The translations under genes were made by a program, and so were the position numbers. DNA of 64,000 nucleotides from Stenotrophomonas sp. MYb238 (GTDB taxonomy: Bacteria; Pseudomonadota; Gammaproteobacteria; Xanthomonadales; Xanthomonadaceae): positions 1-64,000 of the forward strand of contig NZ_WIDL01000018.1 in assembly GCF_009496535.1 (NCBI RefSeq). Reading direction: 5' to 3'. Shown one piece after another: positions 35,719 through 46,402 of this stretch (the stretch's first letter is position 1; each line of letters begins with the position of its first letter). The notes beneath the pieces are model-generated. The model was not told the DNA's origin. It did no database searches and worked only from the letters and a program-made list of their open reading frames with translations.

Positions 35719-36558
35719 ATGGAAAAGCCGATGATGCCCGCTGCCCCCGCCACCCTGTACGTCGTCGCCACGCCGATCGGCAACCTGGCCGACCTGAGCC
35801 CGCGCGCGCAGGAGGTGCTGCGCTCGGTGGCGGCGATCTGCGCCGAGGACACGCGCCACACCGGGCAGCTGCTGTCGCATTTCGGCATCGGCAAGCCGCT
35901 GGTGGCGCTGCACGACCACAACGAGGAGGCGATGGCGCAGCGCGTGGTGGCGCGGCTGCTGGGCGGCGAGTCGATGGCGGTGGTGAGCGATGCCGGCACG
36001 CCGCTGGTCAGCGACCCCGGCTTCCGGCTGGTGCGCGCCGCGCGCGCGGCGGGGGTGAAGGTGAGCCCGGTGCCGGGCGCCTGCGCGGCGATCGCCGCGC
36101 TGAGCGTGGCCGGCCTGCCCAGCGACCGTTTCGTATTCGAGGGCTTCCTGCCGGCCAAGGGCGCGGCGCGGCGCGAGCGCCTGCAGCGACTGGCCGGCGA
36201 GACCGGCACGCTGGTGTTCTACGAATCCTCGCACCGCATTGTCGAATCGCTGGCCGACATGGCCGCCGCCTTCGGCGACGAACGCCCGGCGGTGGTCGCG
36301 CGCGAACTGACCAAGCTGTTCGAGACCGTGCTCGACGGAACGCTGGCGCAGCTGCGCGCGGCGGTCGAGGCCGACGACAACCAGCGCAAGGGCGAGTTCG
36401 TGGTGATGGTGCAGGGCGCCGGCGACGACGGGGAGGCGAAGATCGCCGAGGGCCGCCGCCTGTACGCCAGGCTCAATGAACACCTGCCGCCCTCGACCGC
36501 CGCCAAGCTGGCGGCCGAACTGAGCGGCGCGCCGCGCAAGGCGCTGTACGGCGGTTGA
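35719..36558 (+). CDS. rsmI: 16S rRNA (cytidine(1402)-2'-O)-methyltransferase
   Basis: 279 residues. Tetrapyrrole methylase-like SAM enzyme that methylates the 2'-OH of C1402. Motifs: LYVVATPIGNLADLSPRA, CAEDTRHTGQLLSHF, SDAGTPLVSDPG and VFYESSHRIVESL. ATG 35719 is chosen; TTG 35713 and ATG 35731 are alternatives. The lpoA/rsmI divergent arrangement, with 66 bases between, is widespread. Confidence 0.96.
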   Translation: MEKPMMPAAPATLYVVATPIGNLADLSPRAQEVLRSVAAICAEDTRHTGQLLSHFGIGKPLVALHDHNEEAMAQRVVARLLGGESMAVVSDAGTPLVSDPGFRLVRAARAAGVKVSPVPGACAAIAALSVAGLPSDRFVFEGFLPAKGAARRERLQRLAGETGTLVFYESSHRIVESLADMAAAFGDERPAVVARELTKLFETVLDGTLAQLRAAVEADDNQRKGEFVVMVQGAGDDGEAKIAEGRRLYARLNEHLPPSTAAKLAAELSGAPRKALYGG

Positions 36559-36612
36559 GGCCAGGCCGCGAAACATGGGGGGCAACTCAGGTGAAGAGCC
36601 CCTTCTATCTAT

Positions 36613-36768
36613 TAAAGGCGCGCGGCGACAGCCGCAGGGGGGAGGGCGGCCTGCCTGCGCGGCATTGCCGCGCAGCGCAACCGAACGCCCGGCGTTGCTG
36701 CGCCGGGCCGGGGAGGGCGAGGCAGAAGCCGGAGCCTGAAGTTCGCGCAGCAAACTTTGGGACCAGTA
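36613..36768 (-). repeat. Dispersed two-hairpin element, copy 1
   Basis: Read on the minus strand it has a hairpin CCCGGCG-N6-CGCCGGG, then a hairpin GCGCGGC-AAT-GCCGCGC, then GCAGGCCGCCCTCCC. A diverged relative lies at 60955-61105 on the plus strand with compensating changes in the second stem; a weaker relative lies at 55035-55110. It occupies most of the gap between rsmI and rnpB. Confidence 0.6.
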
Positions 36769-36791
36769 CCCGCAAGGCGGGCGCTACCCCG

Positions 36792-36797
36792 TACAAT
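36792..36797 (+). promoter_or_regulatory. rnpB: -10 element of rnpB
   Basis: TACAAT ends 5 bases before the first paired base of the RNase P RNA P1 helix, exactly where a -10 should be. The -35 is not obvious. Confidence 0.6.
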
Positions 36798-36801
36798 GCG
36801 C

Positions 36802-37239
36802 GCGGCGGAGTCGGCCGGACAGTCGCGTCGTTCCTTCGGGAACGACGAGGAAAGTCCGGGCTCCACAGGGCAAGGTGCCAGGTAACGCCTGGGCGGCGCG
36901 AGCCGACGGAAAGTGCAACAGAAAGATACCGCCTAAGTTCCTCGTCACCCCATTGCGGCCCATGGATGGCCGCTGGCGATGCGAAGCATCGCCCAAGTCT
37001 TCTGGACAGGCCGCAATGGGGTGGCGAGGGACCGGTAAGGGTGAAATGGTGCGGTAAGAGCGCACCGCGAGTCCGGCAACGGACCGGCACGGCAAACCCC
37101 ACCTGGAGCAAGACCAAATAGGGACCTAATGGCGTGGCCCGCGTCGGGTCCGGGTAGGTTGCTCGAGCGCCACGGCGACGTGGCGCCTAGAAGAATGACT
37201 GTCCACGACAGAACCCGGCTTACAGGCCGGCTCCGCCGC
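36802..37239 (+). ncRNA. rnpB: RNase P RNA (bacterial class A)
   Basis: Catalytic RNA that matures tRNA 5' ends. P1 pairs GCGGCGGAG (36802-36810) with CTCCGCCGC (37231-37239). Conserved core segments: GAGGAAAGTCCGGGCTCC, AGGGTGAAATGGTGCGGTA, AAACCCCACCTGGAGCAAG and AGAATGACTGTCC. At about 438 nt it is longer than the E. coli RNA (377 nt), largely because the P12 arm (about 36940-37035) is extended: a long helix with CACCCCATTGCGGCC on one side and GGCCGCAATGGGGTG on the other, topped by GATGCGAAGCATC. Confidence 0.97.
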
Positions 37240-37264
37240 TTTTCCCGCCTGCTGGGCGGGAAAA
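37240..37264 (+). terminator. Terminator of rnpB
   Basis: Perfect 10-bp stem TTTTCCCGCC/GGCGGGAAAA around a short loop, starting directly after P1 of the RNase P RNA. A second, stronger hairpin follows at 37267-37306. Confidence 0.65.
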
Positions 37265-37266
37265 GC

Positions 37267-37306
37267 CCCATTGTTTTGTACCGCTGAGGCGGTACAAAAC
37301 AATGGG
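37267..37306. repeat. Perfect 18-bp AT-rich hairpin after rnpB
   Basis: CCCATTGTTTTGTACCGC pairs perfectly with 37289-37306 across the loop TGAG. Its base composition is much less GC-rich than the surroundings. It may be a backup terminator or a RNA-end protector for rnpB precursor transcripts. Confidence 0.8.
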
Positions 37307-37330
37307 CCCCGGGCCTCTTGCCTTCCACAA

Positions 37331-37372
37331 CCCCGCGCCTGTCGGCGCGCCCCCTTTACTAAAGGGGGCTGT
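37331..37372. repeat. Short dispersed double-hairpin repeat, copy A
   Basis: CCCCGCGCCTGTCGGCGCG followed by CCCCCTTTACTAAAGGGGG: two small hairpins in tandem. Nearly the same arrangement recurs at 60847-60886 after secA (copy B). Both copies lie just downstream of strong hairpins at gene ends. Confidence 0.65.
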
Positions 37373-37462
37373 TCTCCAGATGGATGGCTTGGCTCGCTTC
37401 GCGTCGCGCTTTGGGATGGGGTGGCGCTGCGCGTGTTTGCCGTAATTCTCAGGCCGTACTTC

Positions 37463-38701
37463 TCAGGGTGCCTGTTTTTCTGCGTTGTCCTGTGCGGTGC
37501 TCGAAACGGCTGATGCGGCTGTCGATGTCTCCTTGCGCCTGCTTCCGGACAGCAGCGGCAGGACCAGCAGATTGGTGGCGGCGCCCACCGCCCAGACCAG
37601 GCCGGGCCAAAGGCCTTGGCCTAGGGCATAGAGGGTGGTCACCAGCAACGGGCCGGCGATGCCGATCAGGCTGGTGATGCTGGTCAGCGTTCCCTGCAGT
37701 TCGCCTTGCTGGTGGGCGTCGATCCGGCGCGTGAGCATCGACTGCAGGGCCGGGGCGGCCAGGCCGCCGGCGGCGAACAGCGGCAGCAGCAGGAACGGTA
37801 CCCAGCCGGACAGGGCGATGGACAGCAGCGCCAGTCCCAGCGAATCGCCGGCCAGGCCCAGCAGCAGCGCGCGGCGTTCGCCCAGGCGCGACACCAGCGG
37901 GGCGATGGCGAAGGCCTGGGTCAGGGCGTGGCACAGGCCATAGCCGGCCAGCGACAGGCCGCCGATCCACATGCTCCAGCCGAAGCGCTCCTGGCCGTAG
38001 AGGATCCACAGCGTTGCCGGCCATTGCCCGACGAGGGTGACGATGGCGTACACCGCCACCAGCGGCAGCAGGCCGGCCTTGCCGTGCAGCCGGTGCAGGG
38101 CGGCGAAGGCGTTCAGGCTGACCCTGCGGCGCTCGTCGCGCCGCGCCGGGCGCGATTCGGGAAGCAGGCGCCAGGCCAGCAGCAGGTTGAGGCCATTGAG
38201 CAGCGCGGCCAGCATGAATGGCGCGCGCAGTAGCCATTCGCCGAGCAGGCCGCCCAGCACCGGGCCGGCGATGAAGCCGATGCCGATCGCCGCGCCCATC
38301 TGCCCGAAACGGGCGGCACGCTGGTCCTCGGGCGTGATGTCGGTGAGGTAGGCCGCGGCCACCGCCATGTTGGCGCCGGTGACGCCGGCCAGCGCGCGGC
38401 CCAGGTACAGCCAGGGCAGGGTCGGGGCGAACGCCATCAGCAGGTAGTCCAGCGCCGCGCCCGCGAGCGAGACAAGCAGCACGCGGCGGCGCCCGAGGCG
38501 GTCACTCAGCGCGCCCAGCACGGGGGCGCACAGGAACTGCATCAGCGCGTACACCGACAGCAGGGCGCCGTAGTGGAAGCTGTTGGCGGCGCGGTCGCCG
38601 GTCAGGCTCTGCAGCAGCCCCGGCAGGATCGGCATGATCAGGCCGAAGCCGATGGTGTCGATCAGCAGGATCGCGAGCAGGACGAACAACGGTTTGCGCA
38701 T
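37463..38701 (-). CDS. TetA-like MFS drug/H+ antiporter
   Basis: 412 residues with 12 predicted membrane segments. It fits the TetA/TCR branch: FVLLAILLIDTIGFGLIMPILP in helix 1, the loop 2-3 motif GALSDRLGRRRVLL, and AGVTGANMAVAAAYLTDITP in helix 5. Probably a proton-driven efflux pump. Tetracycline resistance cannot be inferred because many chromosomal relatives have other substrates. No TetR-type regulator is adjacent. It has a polar low-complexity C-terminal tail (SSTAQDNAEKQAP). Confidence 0.92.
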   Translation of the reverse strand: MRKPLFVLLAILLIDTIGFGLIMPILPGLLQSLTGDRAANSFHYGALLSVYALMQFLCAPVLGALSDRLGRRRVLLVSLAGAALDYLLMAFAPTLPWLYLGRALAGVTGANMAVAAAYLTDITPEDQRAARFGQMGAAIGIGFIAGPVLGGLLGEWLLRAPFMLAALLNGLNLLLAWRLLPESRPARRDERRRVSLNAFAALHRLHGKAGLLPLVAVYAIVTLVGQWPATLWILYGQERFGWSMWIGGLSLAGYGLCHALTQAFAIAPLVSRLGERRALLLGLAGDSLGLALLSIALSGWVPFLLLPLFAAGGLAAPALQSMLTRRIDAHQQGELQGTLTSITSLIGIAGPLLVTTLYALGQGLWPGLVWAVGAATNLLVLPLLSGSRRKETSTAASAVSSTAQDNAEKQAP

Positions 38702-38785
38702 GGCCTGCCCTGGCTTCCCTGTCGGCGGCGGAGAGGGGCGGATTCTTCCACAGACCGGCCCCGTCCTCGACCGGCGCCCTGCGCG

Positions 38786-39544
38786 TCAGACGTCCACGCG
38801 GCTCTGCCCCAGGAAAACGCCCTGCGGGCCGAAACGGCGTTCGGCGATGAAGCCGCGGCCGTCGTGGCCGATCGCCACCAGGGTGCTGGCGCGGGTGCCG
38901 TAGTCCTCGCCGCGGATGAAGGCGGCCGACAGATGACGTTCCAGCGGCAGCGCGATGCCGGTTGCCGGCAGGTCGGCGTCGGCCGGTCGCCAATCGTCGG
39001 CCAGGGCCGTCCACAGGCCGTCGAGTGGCGGGTCGTCCTGCGCCAGCCAGCCTTCCAGTGCCGCCATCAGCCGCCGCGTCTTCGGCCACGGCGCATCGAG
39101 GGCGCCGTTGGACATGCCGTGCACGCCCGGTAGCAGCGCCTGCCGCGCAAGGGGGCGATTGCCCAGGTAATGGCAGCCGTCGGCATCGGCCAGCAGCAGG
39201 TTGAACGGCGCGTAGTCGCCGGCAGCGGCGGCCAACCGGTCGATCCGTTCCGCCGCGGAGTGTCCGGCGCCGGCCAGGTAGTCCGCGACCAGGGCGCCGC
39301 GCGAAGGGCCGCCGCTGGCGGCGGTGGGGTCGCGCACGTTGGTGACCACCGCGGCGCGTCCCTGGCCGTCGATCCCCATCCAGGTGCCGCCGGACCGCAG
39401 GTCGCGGCCGGCGATCACGCCGTCCTGCGGCGCGGACCAGCGGCCCAGCGCGGCGGTGGGGCGGGCGTGGAACTCGTCGCGGTTTCCCGCCATGAACAGG
39501 CGCCAGCGGGGGTGGGATTTCCAGGCGAGAGCGACCAGGCACAT
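38786..39544 (-). CDS. NRDE family protein
   Basis: 252 residues with the defining motif GNRDEFHARPT, the N-terminal MCLVALAWK (Cys2 exposed after Met removal, as in Ntn-type hydrolases) and GGTWMGIDGQGRAAVVTN. The family relates to human TANGO2 and is linked to heme or metabolite handling; its reaction is not established. It precedes the MFS gene on the minus strand by 84 bases and is divergent from the dcw cluster. Confidence 0.92.
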   Translation of the reverse strand: MCLVALAWKSHPRWRLFMAGNRDEFHARPTAALGRWSAPQDGVIAGRDLRSGGTWMGIDGQGRAAVVTNVRDPTAASGGPSRGALVADYLAGAGHSAAERIDRLAAAAGDYAPFNLLLADADGCHYLGNRPLARQALLPGVHGMSNGALDAPWPKTRRLMAALEGWLAQDDPPLDGLWTALADDWRPADADLPATGIALPLERHLSAAFIRGEDYGTRASTLVAIGHDGRGFIAERRFGPQGVFLGQSRVDV

Positions 39545-39758
39545 GCCGCCAGTGTGCCTTTCCGCGCGCCCGTCGGCGATGGACGCCTGAATGGCGGTCG
39601 AGCGGGAGCGGCGTTTTCACGCGCCCTCTACACGACTGAATTTCATTGAAATCTCAAAATTTGAGACGAAACAGCAACTTGTGGATAAAGCTTGAACAAG
39701 TCTCTAAAGATCGGTGCAAGCCATTGATGTGAATGACGATTTTGCCCGCGAAAAGTTG
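39545..39758. other. AT-richer divergent region upstream of the dcw cluster
   Basis: The stretch 39640-39760 is the least GC-rich of the window (ATTTCATTGAAATCTCAAAA and similar), with a short dyad TTTCATTGAAA and a DnaA box listed separately. No coding sequence. Confidence 0.6.
39680..39688 (-). promoter_or_regulatory. Consensus DnaA box upstream of mraZ
   Basis: TGTGGATAA, the reverse complement of TTATCCACA, a perfect match to the DnaA box. It stands alone in AT-rich DNA about 75 bases upstream of the mraZ -35. It could link dcw transcription to DnaA, or be a chance match. Confidence 0.5.
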
Positions 39759-39786
39759 TTGACAACCCTTCGCCCGCTGCTAAGGT
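39759..39786 (+). promoter_or_regulatory. Sigma-70 promoter of the dcw cluster (Pmra)
   Basis: Perfect -35 TTGACA (39759-39764), 16-base spacer and -10 TAAGGT (39781-39786), 88 bases before mraZ. The -10 overlaps the first MraZ repeat. Confidence 0.75.
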
Positions 39787-39830
39787 GGTCATCCGAGGGA
39801 AAACCGGGTTTTTTGTGGTTTTCCGTGGTT
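39785..39830 (+). promoter_or_regulatory. MraZ operator: five G-rich repeats with a 10-base period
   Basis: GTGGTC, GAGGGA, CGGGTT, GTGGTT and GTGGTT begin at 39785, 39795, 39805, 39815 and 39825. In E. coli MraZ binds TGGGN repeats with 5-base spacers, the same 10-base period. The array overlaps the -10 and the start region, as expected for autorepression. Confidence 0.75.
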
Positions 39831-39873
39831 CAATGACCGCCCAGCGACATCAGGCACTGACAGGTAGGACGGC

Positions 39874-40320
39874 GTGTTTCAAGGCGAGACGGCCATCACG
39901 GTTGACGACAAGGGACGCATGGCGGTGCCCACCGCCTATCGCGACCTGGTCGCGCGTGCGAGCGGCAATCGCCTGGTGCTGACCTACAACCCGTTCGAAG
40001 CCGGGTGCCTGTGGCTGTACGCCGAGAAGGAATGGGAGCGGGTGCGCGAGGACGTGATGGCCAAGCCCAACACCCAGCGCGTGGTGCGCACCCTGCAGCA
40101 GAAACTCGTCGGCTCGGCCGCCCACCTGGAACTGGATGGCAACGGCCGCATCAGCCTGCCGTCCAGCCACCGCAACGCGGTCGGCATCGAGAAGAAGGCG
40201 GTGCTGATGGGCATGGGCGACAAGTTCGAACTATGGAGCGAGCAAGCGCATCGCGCACTGATCCAGCAGACGTTGTCTGACGAGGATCTGGGCGATGGGC
40301 TGCTCGATCTGAAGTTGTGA
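39874..40320 (+). CDS. mraZ: Transcriptional regulator MraZ
   Basis: 148-residue DNA-binding protein of the SpoVT-AbrB fold, forming rings and repressing its own dcw operon. Two repeated domains with [15 protein letters not shown] and [14 protein letters not shown]. Start GTG 39874 with AGGTAGGA upstream. A matching operator lies just upstream. Its stop overlaps the rsmH start. Confidence 0.97.
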   Translation: MFQGETAITVDDKGRMAVPTAYRDLVARASGNRLVLTYNPFEAGCLWLYAEKEWERVREDVMAKPNTQRVVRTLQQKLVGSAAHLELDGNGRISLPSSHRNAVGIEKKAVLMGMGDKFELWSEQAHRALIQQTLSDEDLGDGLLDLKL

Positions 40321-41366
40321 GCCGGGGTGCCCGGGTGCGCGGTCAAGCGCAGGCCGGTCACCCTCCGGTGTCGCAGCCGCCGGCGGCTCACCTGCCGGTG
40401 CTGTACGCCCAGGTCCTTGACGGCCTGAGGGTGATCGAAAACGGAACGTATCTGGACGGCACGTTCGGCCGCGGCGGCCACGCCGGCGGCGTGCTGCGCC
40501 AGCTCGGCGCGGACGGCCGCCTGCTGGTGATGGACAAGGACCCGGAAGCCATCGCCGTGGCGCAGCGCGACTTCGCGCCCGATGGCCGCGTGTCCATCTA
40601 CCGCGGCAGCTTCGCCGACCTGCTGGACTGGCGCGAAACCGCCGCCGGCCTGGACGGCGTGCTGTTCGACCTGGGCGTGTCCTCGCCGCAGCTGGACGTG
40701 GCCGAGCGCGGTTTCAGCTTCGGCAAGGACGGTCCGCTGGACATGCGCATGGACCCGGATTCGGGCGAAAGCGCGGCGCAGTGGCTCAACCGCGCCGAGG
40801 AGCGCGAGATCGCCGACGTACTGTGGACCTACGGCGAGGAGCGCCAGAGCCGCCGCATCGCCCGCGCCATCGTGGCACGTCGTGCGAACCAGCCGTTTTC
40901 CCGCACCGCCGAACTGGCCGAGCTGATCGCCTCGGTGATGCCGCGCGGGAAAGACAAGATCCACCCGGCCACGCGCAGCTTCCAGGCCATCCGCATCCAC
41001 ATCAACCGCGAACTGGCCGACCTCGAGGCCGGGCTGGACGCGGCGATGGCGCGTCTGAAGCCCGGTGGCCGGCTGGCGGTCATCAGCTTCCACTCGCTGG
41101 AAGACCGCATCGTCAAGCAGTTCATGAACCGCCATGCCAAGGCGCCGCCGAGCAACCGCCGGCTGCCGGAAGTGCAGGCCTTCGTGCCGACGCTGGACCT
41201 GGTCGGCGGCGCCATCAAGGCCGAGGACGACGAACTGGCGGTCAATCCGCGTTCGCGCAGCGCGGTGCTGCGGGTGGCCGAGAAGCGGGGAAGCGGGAAC
41301 GGGGAGGCGGGAGTGAAGCTATCCCGCGATCCGTCATTCTCCGCCTCCACGAGGGGCACCCCATGA
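40317..41366 (+). CDS. rsmH: 16S rRNA (cytosine(1402)-N4)-methyltransferase
   Basis: 349 residues. SAM-dependent methyltransferase of C1402, the same nucleotide modified by RsmI. Motifs: [27 protein letters not shown] (SAM loop), [12 protein letters not shown] and [15 protein letters not shown] start overlaps the mraZ stop. The last 25 residues ([17 protein letters not shown] and following) derive from a G-rich repeat string and are absent from typical RsmH. Confidence 0.97.
   Translation: MSRGARVRGQAQAGHPPVSQPPAAHLPVLYAQVLDGLRVIENGTYLDGTFGRGGHAGGVLRQLGADGRLLVMDKDPEAIAVAQRDFAPDGRVSIYRGSFADLLDWRETAAGLDGVLFDLGVSSPQLDVAERGFSFGKDGPLDMRMDPDSGESAAQWLNRAEEREIADVLWTYGEERQSRRIARAIVARRANQPFSRTAELAELIASVMPRGKDKIHPATRSFQAIRIHINRELADLEAGLDAAMARLKPGGRLAVISFHSLEDRIVKQFMNRHAKAPPSNRRLPEVQAFVPTLDLVGGAIKAEDDELAVNPRSRSAVLRVAEKRGSGNGEAGVKLSRDPSFSASTRGTP
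41282..41318 (+). repeat. G-rich string in the 3' end of rsmH
   Basis: AAGCGGGGAAGCGGGAACGG and GGAGGCGGGAGTGAAG: one of the GGGAACGGGGAA-like strings. It encodes a GSGNGEAG tail on RsmH, about 45 bases before ftsL. Confidence 0.7.
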
Positions 41367-41626
41367 GCCGCCTGCTGCTGGTGGTGCTGCTGGCCTGCAC
41401 GATCGCTTCGGCGATCGGCGTGGTGTTCATGCGCCACCGCCATCGCCAGCTGTTCGTCGAGCTGTCGCGGCTGGAGCACGCGCGCGACGAACTGAACATC
41501 GAATTCGGCCGGCTGCAGCTGGAACAGGCCACGCTGGCCCAGGCCACGCGCGTGGACCAGGAAGCGCGCGGCCGCCTGGGCATGAAGTTCCCGGAAGCCG
41601 GCGACATCGTGGTGGTGCGGCCATGA
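41363..41626 (+). CDS. ftsL: Cell division protein FtsL
   Basis: 87-residue bitopic inner-membrane protein of the FtsQLB complex. One membrane helix ([20 protein letters not shown], residues 4-23) and a periplasmic coiled coil with leucine heptads ([18 protein letters not shown]). ATG 41363 overlaps the rsmH stop, and its own stop overlaps ftsI. Confidence 0.92.
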   Translation: MSRLLLVVLLACTIASAIGVVFMRHRHRQLFVELSRLEHARDELNIEFGRLQLEQATLAQATRVDQEARGRLGMKFPEAGDIVVVRP

Positions 41627-43478
41627 ATGCGCCCCGCCGCAACCGCAACCGCAGCCAGTTCAACCTGCGCAACCGCATGCTGATGGTCGGCGCGGGCCTG
41701 GGCCTGTGCGCGGTGACCCTGGTCGGCCGCGCCGCCTACGTGCAGCTGGTCAACAGCGATTTCTACCAGCGCCAGGGCGAGGCGCGCTACCTGCGCGAAG
41801 TGCCCATCGCCACCTCCCGCGGCATGATCACCGACCGCAACGGCGAACCGGTGGCCGTGTCCACGCCGGTGGCCTCGATCTGGGTCAACCCGCAGGAACT
41901 GCTGCGCGCGCCCGGGCGCATTCCCGAACTGGCGCAGGCGCTGTCGCTGCCGGTGGACGAGCTGACCGCCAAGCTGACGCAGAAGGCCGACAAGGAGTTC
42001 ATGTACCTGCGCCGGCGCATGAACCCGGACGTGGCCGAGCAGATCGTCGGACTGAAGATTCCCGGCGTGTTCGCGCAGCGCGAGTTCCGTCGCTATTACC
42101 CGCAGGGCGAGGCGATGGCGCACGTGCTGGGCTTCACCAACATCGATGACCACGGCCAGGAAGGCCTGGAGCTGGCCTTCGACGAATGGCTGCGCGGCAA
42201 GCCCGGCGCCAAGAAGGTGATCCGCGACCGCAAGGGCGCGATCGTGGAGAGCATCGACCTGGTGCGTCCGGCCGAACCGGGCAAGGACCTGACCCTGAGC
42301 GTCGACCGTCGCATCCAGTTCCTGGCCATGCGCGAGCTGCGCAACGCGGTGGTCGAGAACAAGGCCGCCGGCGGTTCGGTGGTGATCATGGACGTAGCCA
42401 CCGGCGAGATCCTGGCCATGGCCAACCTGCCGACCTACAACCCGAACGCGATCAGCGGCGCCACCCCGGACACGCGCCGCAACCGCGCCGTGACCGACCT
42501 GGTCGAGCCGGGCTCGACGATGAAGCCGTTGACCATCGCCACCGCGCTGCAGAACCACGTGGTCACCCCGGATACCGTCATCGACACCAATCCCGGCTAC
42601 CTGACGCTGGGCCGCTACACCATCCGCGACGTGCCGCGGAACAACGGCGTGCTCGACGTCACCGGCGTGATCACCCGCAGCTCCAACATCGGCGCGGCCA
42701 AGATCGTGGCGCGCCTGCCGGACCAGACCTTCTACAACTCGGTGCGCGCCTTCGGCTATGGCGTCGCCCCGCACAGCGGCTTCCCGGGCGAATCGGTGGG
42801 CGTGGTGCCGTCGCCGGGCAGCCCGGGCTGGTACGGCACCACCAAGACCACCATGTCCTACGGCTACGGCCTGTCGGTGACGCCGCTGCAGATCGCGCAG
42901 GCGTACTCGGCGCTGGCCAACGGCGGGCGCGTGATCCAGCCGACCTTCGTCAAGGGCCAGCACAACGAGGCGCGCCAGGTCATCGACCCGGCGGTCGCGC
43001 GGGAAGTGGTGCGCATGATGGAGACGGTGGTGACCCAGGGCGGCGCCAAGCAGGCGGCGATCCTGGGCTACCACGTCGCCGGCAAGACCGGCACCGCGCG
43101 CAAGAACGGTCCCAGCGGCTACGAGCGCGGCCACTACAACCTGCTGTTCGCCGGCGTGGTGCCGGCCACCAACCCGCGTTTCGCCGCGGTGATCGTGGTC
43201 AACGATCCGCGCGGCGCGCTGCAGTACGGCGGCCTGGTGTCCGCGCCGGTGTTCCACCACGTGATGGAAGGCACCCTGCGGCTGATGGACGTGCCGCCGG
43301 ACGACATCCAGTCGTGGCTGGCAGCGCAGGCGGCCGGCAAGGTCGGCGGCAACCCGGTCAACAACCCCGCGGTGCTGCCGGTGCCGCAGGACCCGGCCGA
43401 GCCCAACATCGACGCCGAATTCGACGCCGCCATGCCGACCGCCATCGCGCCGCAGCCGGCCGCGCCGGAGGTGCGCCA

Positions 43479-43482
<4 letters not shown>
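41623..43482 (+). CDS. ftsI: Peptidoglycan D,D-transpeptidase FtsI (PBP3)
   Basis: 619 residues; septal class B penicillin-binding protein. Arg/Asn-rich cytoplasmic N-terminus, one membrane helix (about 21-42), a pedestal domain with [15 protein letters not shown] and [18 protein letters not shown], and a transpeptidase domain with the catalytic Ser in [10 protein letters not shown] (S-x-x-K), SSN in TRSSNIGA and KTG in [10 protein letters not shown] long Pro/Ala tail follows the transpeptidase. Translationally coupled on both sides. Confidence 0.97.
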
Positions 43483-44962
<1,480 letters not shown>

Positions 44963-44966
<4 letters not shown>

Positions 44967-46402
44967 AGCGCACTCCGCTGTCGCTGATCGCGCACTGGGC
45001 CGGTGGCCAGATCCACGGCGACGACGTGGCCATCGACGCCATCGGCAACGATACCCGCACGCTGGCGCCCGGCAGCCTGTACGTGGCCCTGCGCGGCGAG
45101 CGCTTCGACGGCCACGACTTCGCCGCCGGCGCGGTGGAGAACGGCGCCAGCGCGCTGCTGGTGGAGCGACTGCTGCCGCTGGACGTGCCGCAGGTGGTGG
45201 TCGCCGACGCCGAACGGGCGCTGGCCAGGATCGCCACCGCCATGCAGCAGGGCCGCGCCACGCGCGTGTTCGCCATCACCGGCAGCAACGGCAAGACCAG
45301 CGTCAAGACGCTGCTGCTGGCGATCCTGCAGCACGTGGCGGTGGTCGAGGGTCGCCAGGTCTACGCCACGCCGGGCAACCGCAACAACGAGATCGGCATG
45401 CCGCTGGCGGTGATCGACGCGCCGGAAGACGCCGACTTCGCCATCTACGAAATGGGCACCGGCAAGCCGGGCGACATCGCCTACCTGACCGCCATCGCCG
45501 CGCCGGACGTGGCGCTGGTCAACAACGTCGCGCCGGCGCACCTGGAGCGCATGGGCAGCCTGCTGGAGATCGCCAACACCAAGGCGGCGGTCTACGACGA
45601 CCTGCGCGAAGGCGGCGTGGCGGTGGTCAACGCCGACGACGCGTTCGCGCCGTACTTCGCCGCGCGCGCCGGTTCCCACCGCGTGATCCGCTTCGGCCTG
45701 GAAGCCAGCGCCGAGGTCACCGCCACCGGCATCGCGCTGGCCGAAGCCGGCTCGCGCTTCCAACTGGGTACGCCGCAGGGCGAGGCCGAGGTGGCGCTGC
45801 AGCTGCCCGGCCGCCACAACGTGCTCAACGCGCTGGCCGCCGCATCGCTGGCGCTGGCCGCCGGTATCGCATTGCCGCGGGTCGCCGAGGGCCTGGCGCA
45901 GGCGCGCCCGGTCGCCGGCCGCCAGGTCGCGCACGTGCTGCCCAGCGGTGCGGTGCTGGTCGACGACAGCTACAACGCCAATCCGGGTTCGCTGGCCGCG
46001 GCGATCGCCGCGCTGGCCGCGGGCAAGGAGGAAGGCTGGCTGGTGCTGGGCGACATGCGCGAGCTCGGTCCCGACGCGCAGGCGCTGCATGCGCAGGCCG
46101 GCGTGCGTGCGCGCGAGGCCGGCCTGAAGCGCCTTTACACGCTGGGGCCGCTGAGCCAGGCCGCGGCACAGGCCTTCGGCGAAGGCGCGCGGCACTTCGA
46201 ATCGCATGCCGCCCTGGCCGCGGCGTTGATGGCCGATCTCTCCGCCGTGGGCGCGGCCGCGCCGTCGCCCGAGAACGGCCAATCCCCAATCCCCGTTCCC
46301 CGTTCCCCGCGCGTCCTGGTCAAGGGCTCGCGCGGCAGCGCCATGGACAAGATCGTGACCGCGCTGCTCAAGCGCGGCGAGGACACACCGCATGTTGCTT
46401 GA
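44963..46402 (+). CDS. murF: UDP-MurNAc-tripeptide--D-alanyl-D-alanine ligase
   Basis: 479 residues. Adds D-Ala-D-Ala to UDP-MurNAc-tripeptide. Motifs: [34 protein letters not shown] (ATP loop), [14 protein letters not shown] and [14 protein letters not shown]. Near the C-terminus, before the conserved [15 protein letters not shown], a segment [16 protein letters not shown] encoded by a C-rich repeat string interrupts the usual sequence. ATGA overlap with murE; overlaps mraY by 11 bases. Confidence 0.97.
46262..46312 (+). repeat. C-rich string inside murF
   Basis: CAATCCCCAATCCCCGTTCC followed by CCGTTCCCCGCG: reverse-complement orientation of the G-rich strings, carried in frame within the murF C-terminal domain just before its conserved VLVKGS motif. 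Confidence 0.7.

Noticed and set aside
36605-37117. Minus-strand frame over rnpB
   Set aside because: It is antisense to the RNase P RNA and the repeat before it.
37463-38701. Acquired tetracycline resistance gene
   Set aside because: TetA-like sequence but no adjacent tetR, no mobile-element signs and the same base composition as its neighbours; a chromosomal MFS pump of unknown substrate is more likely.
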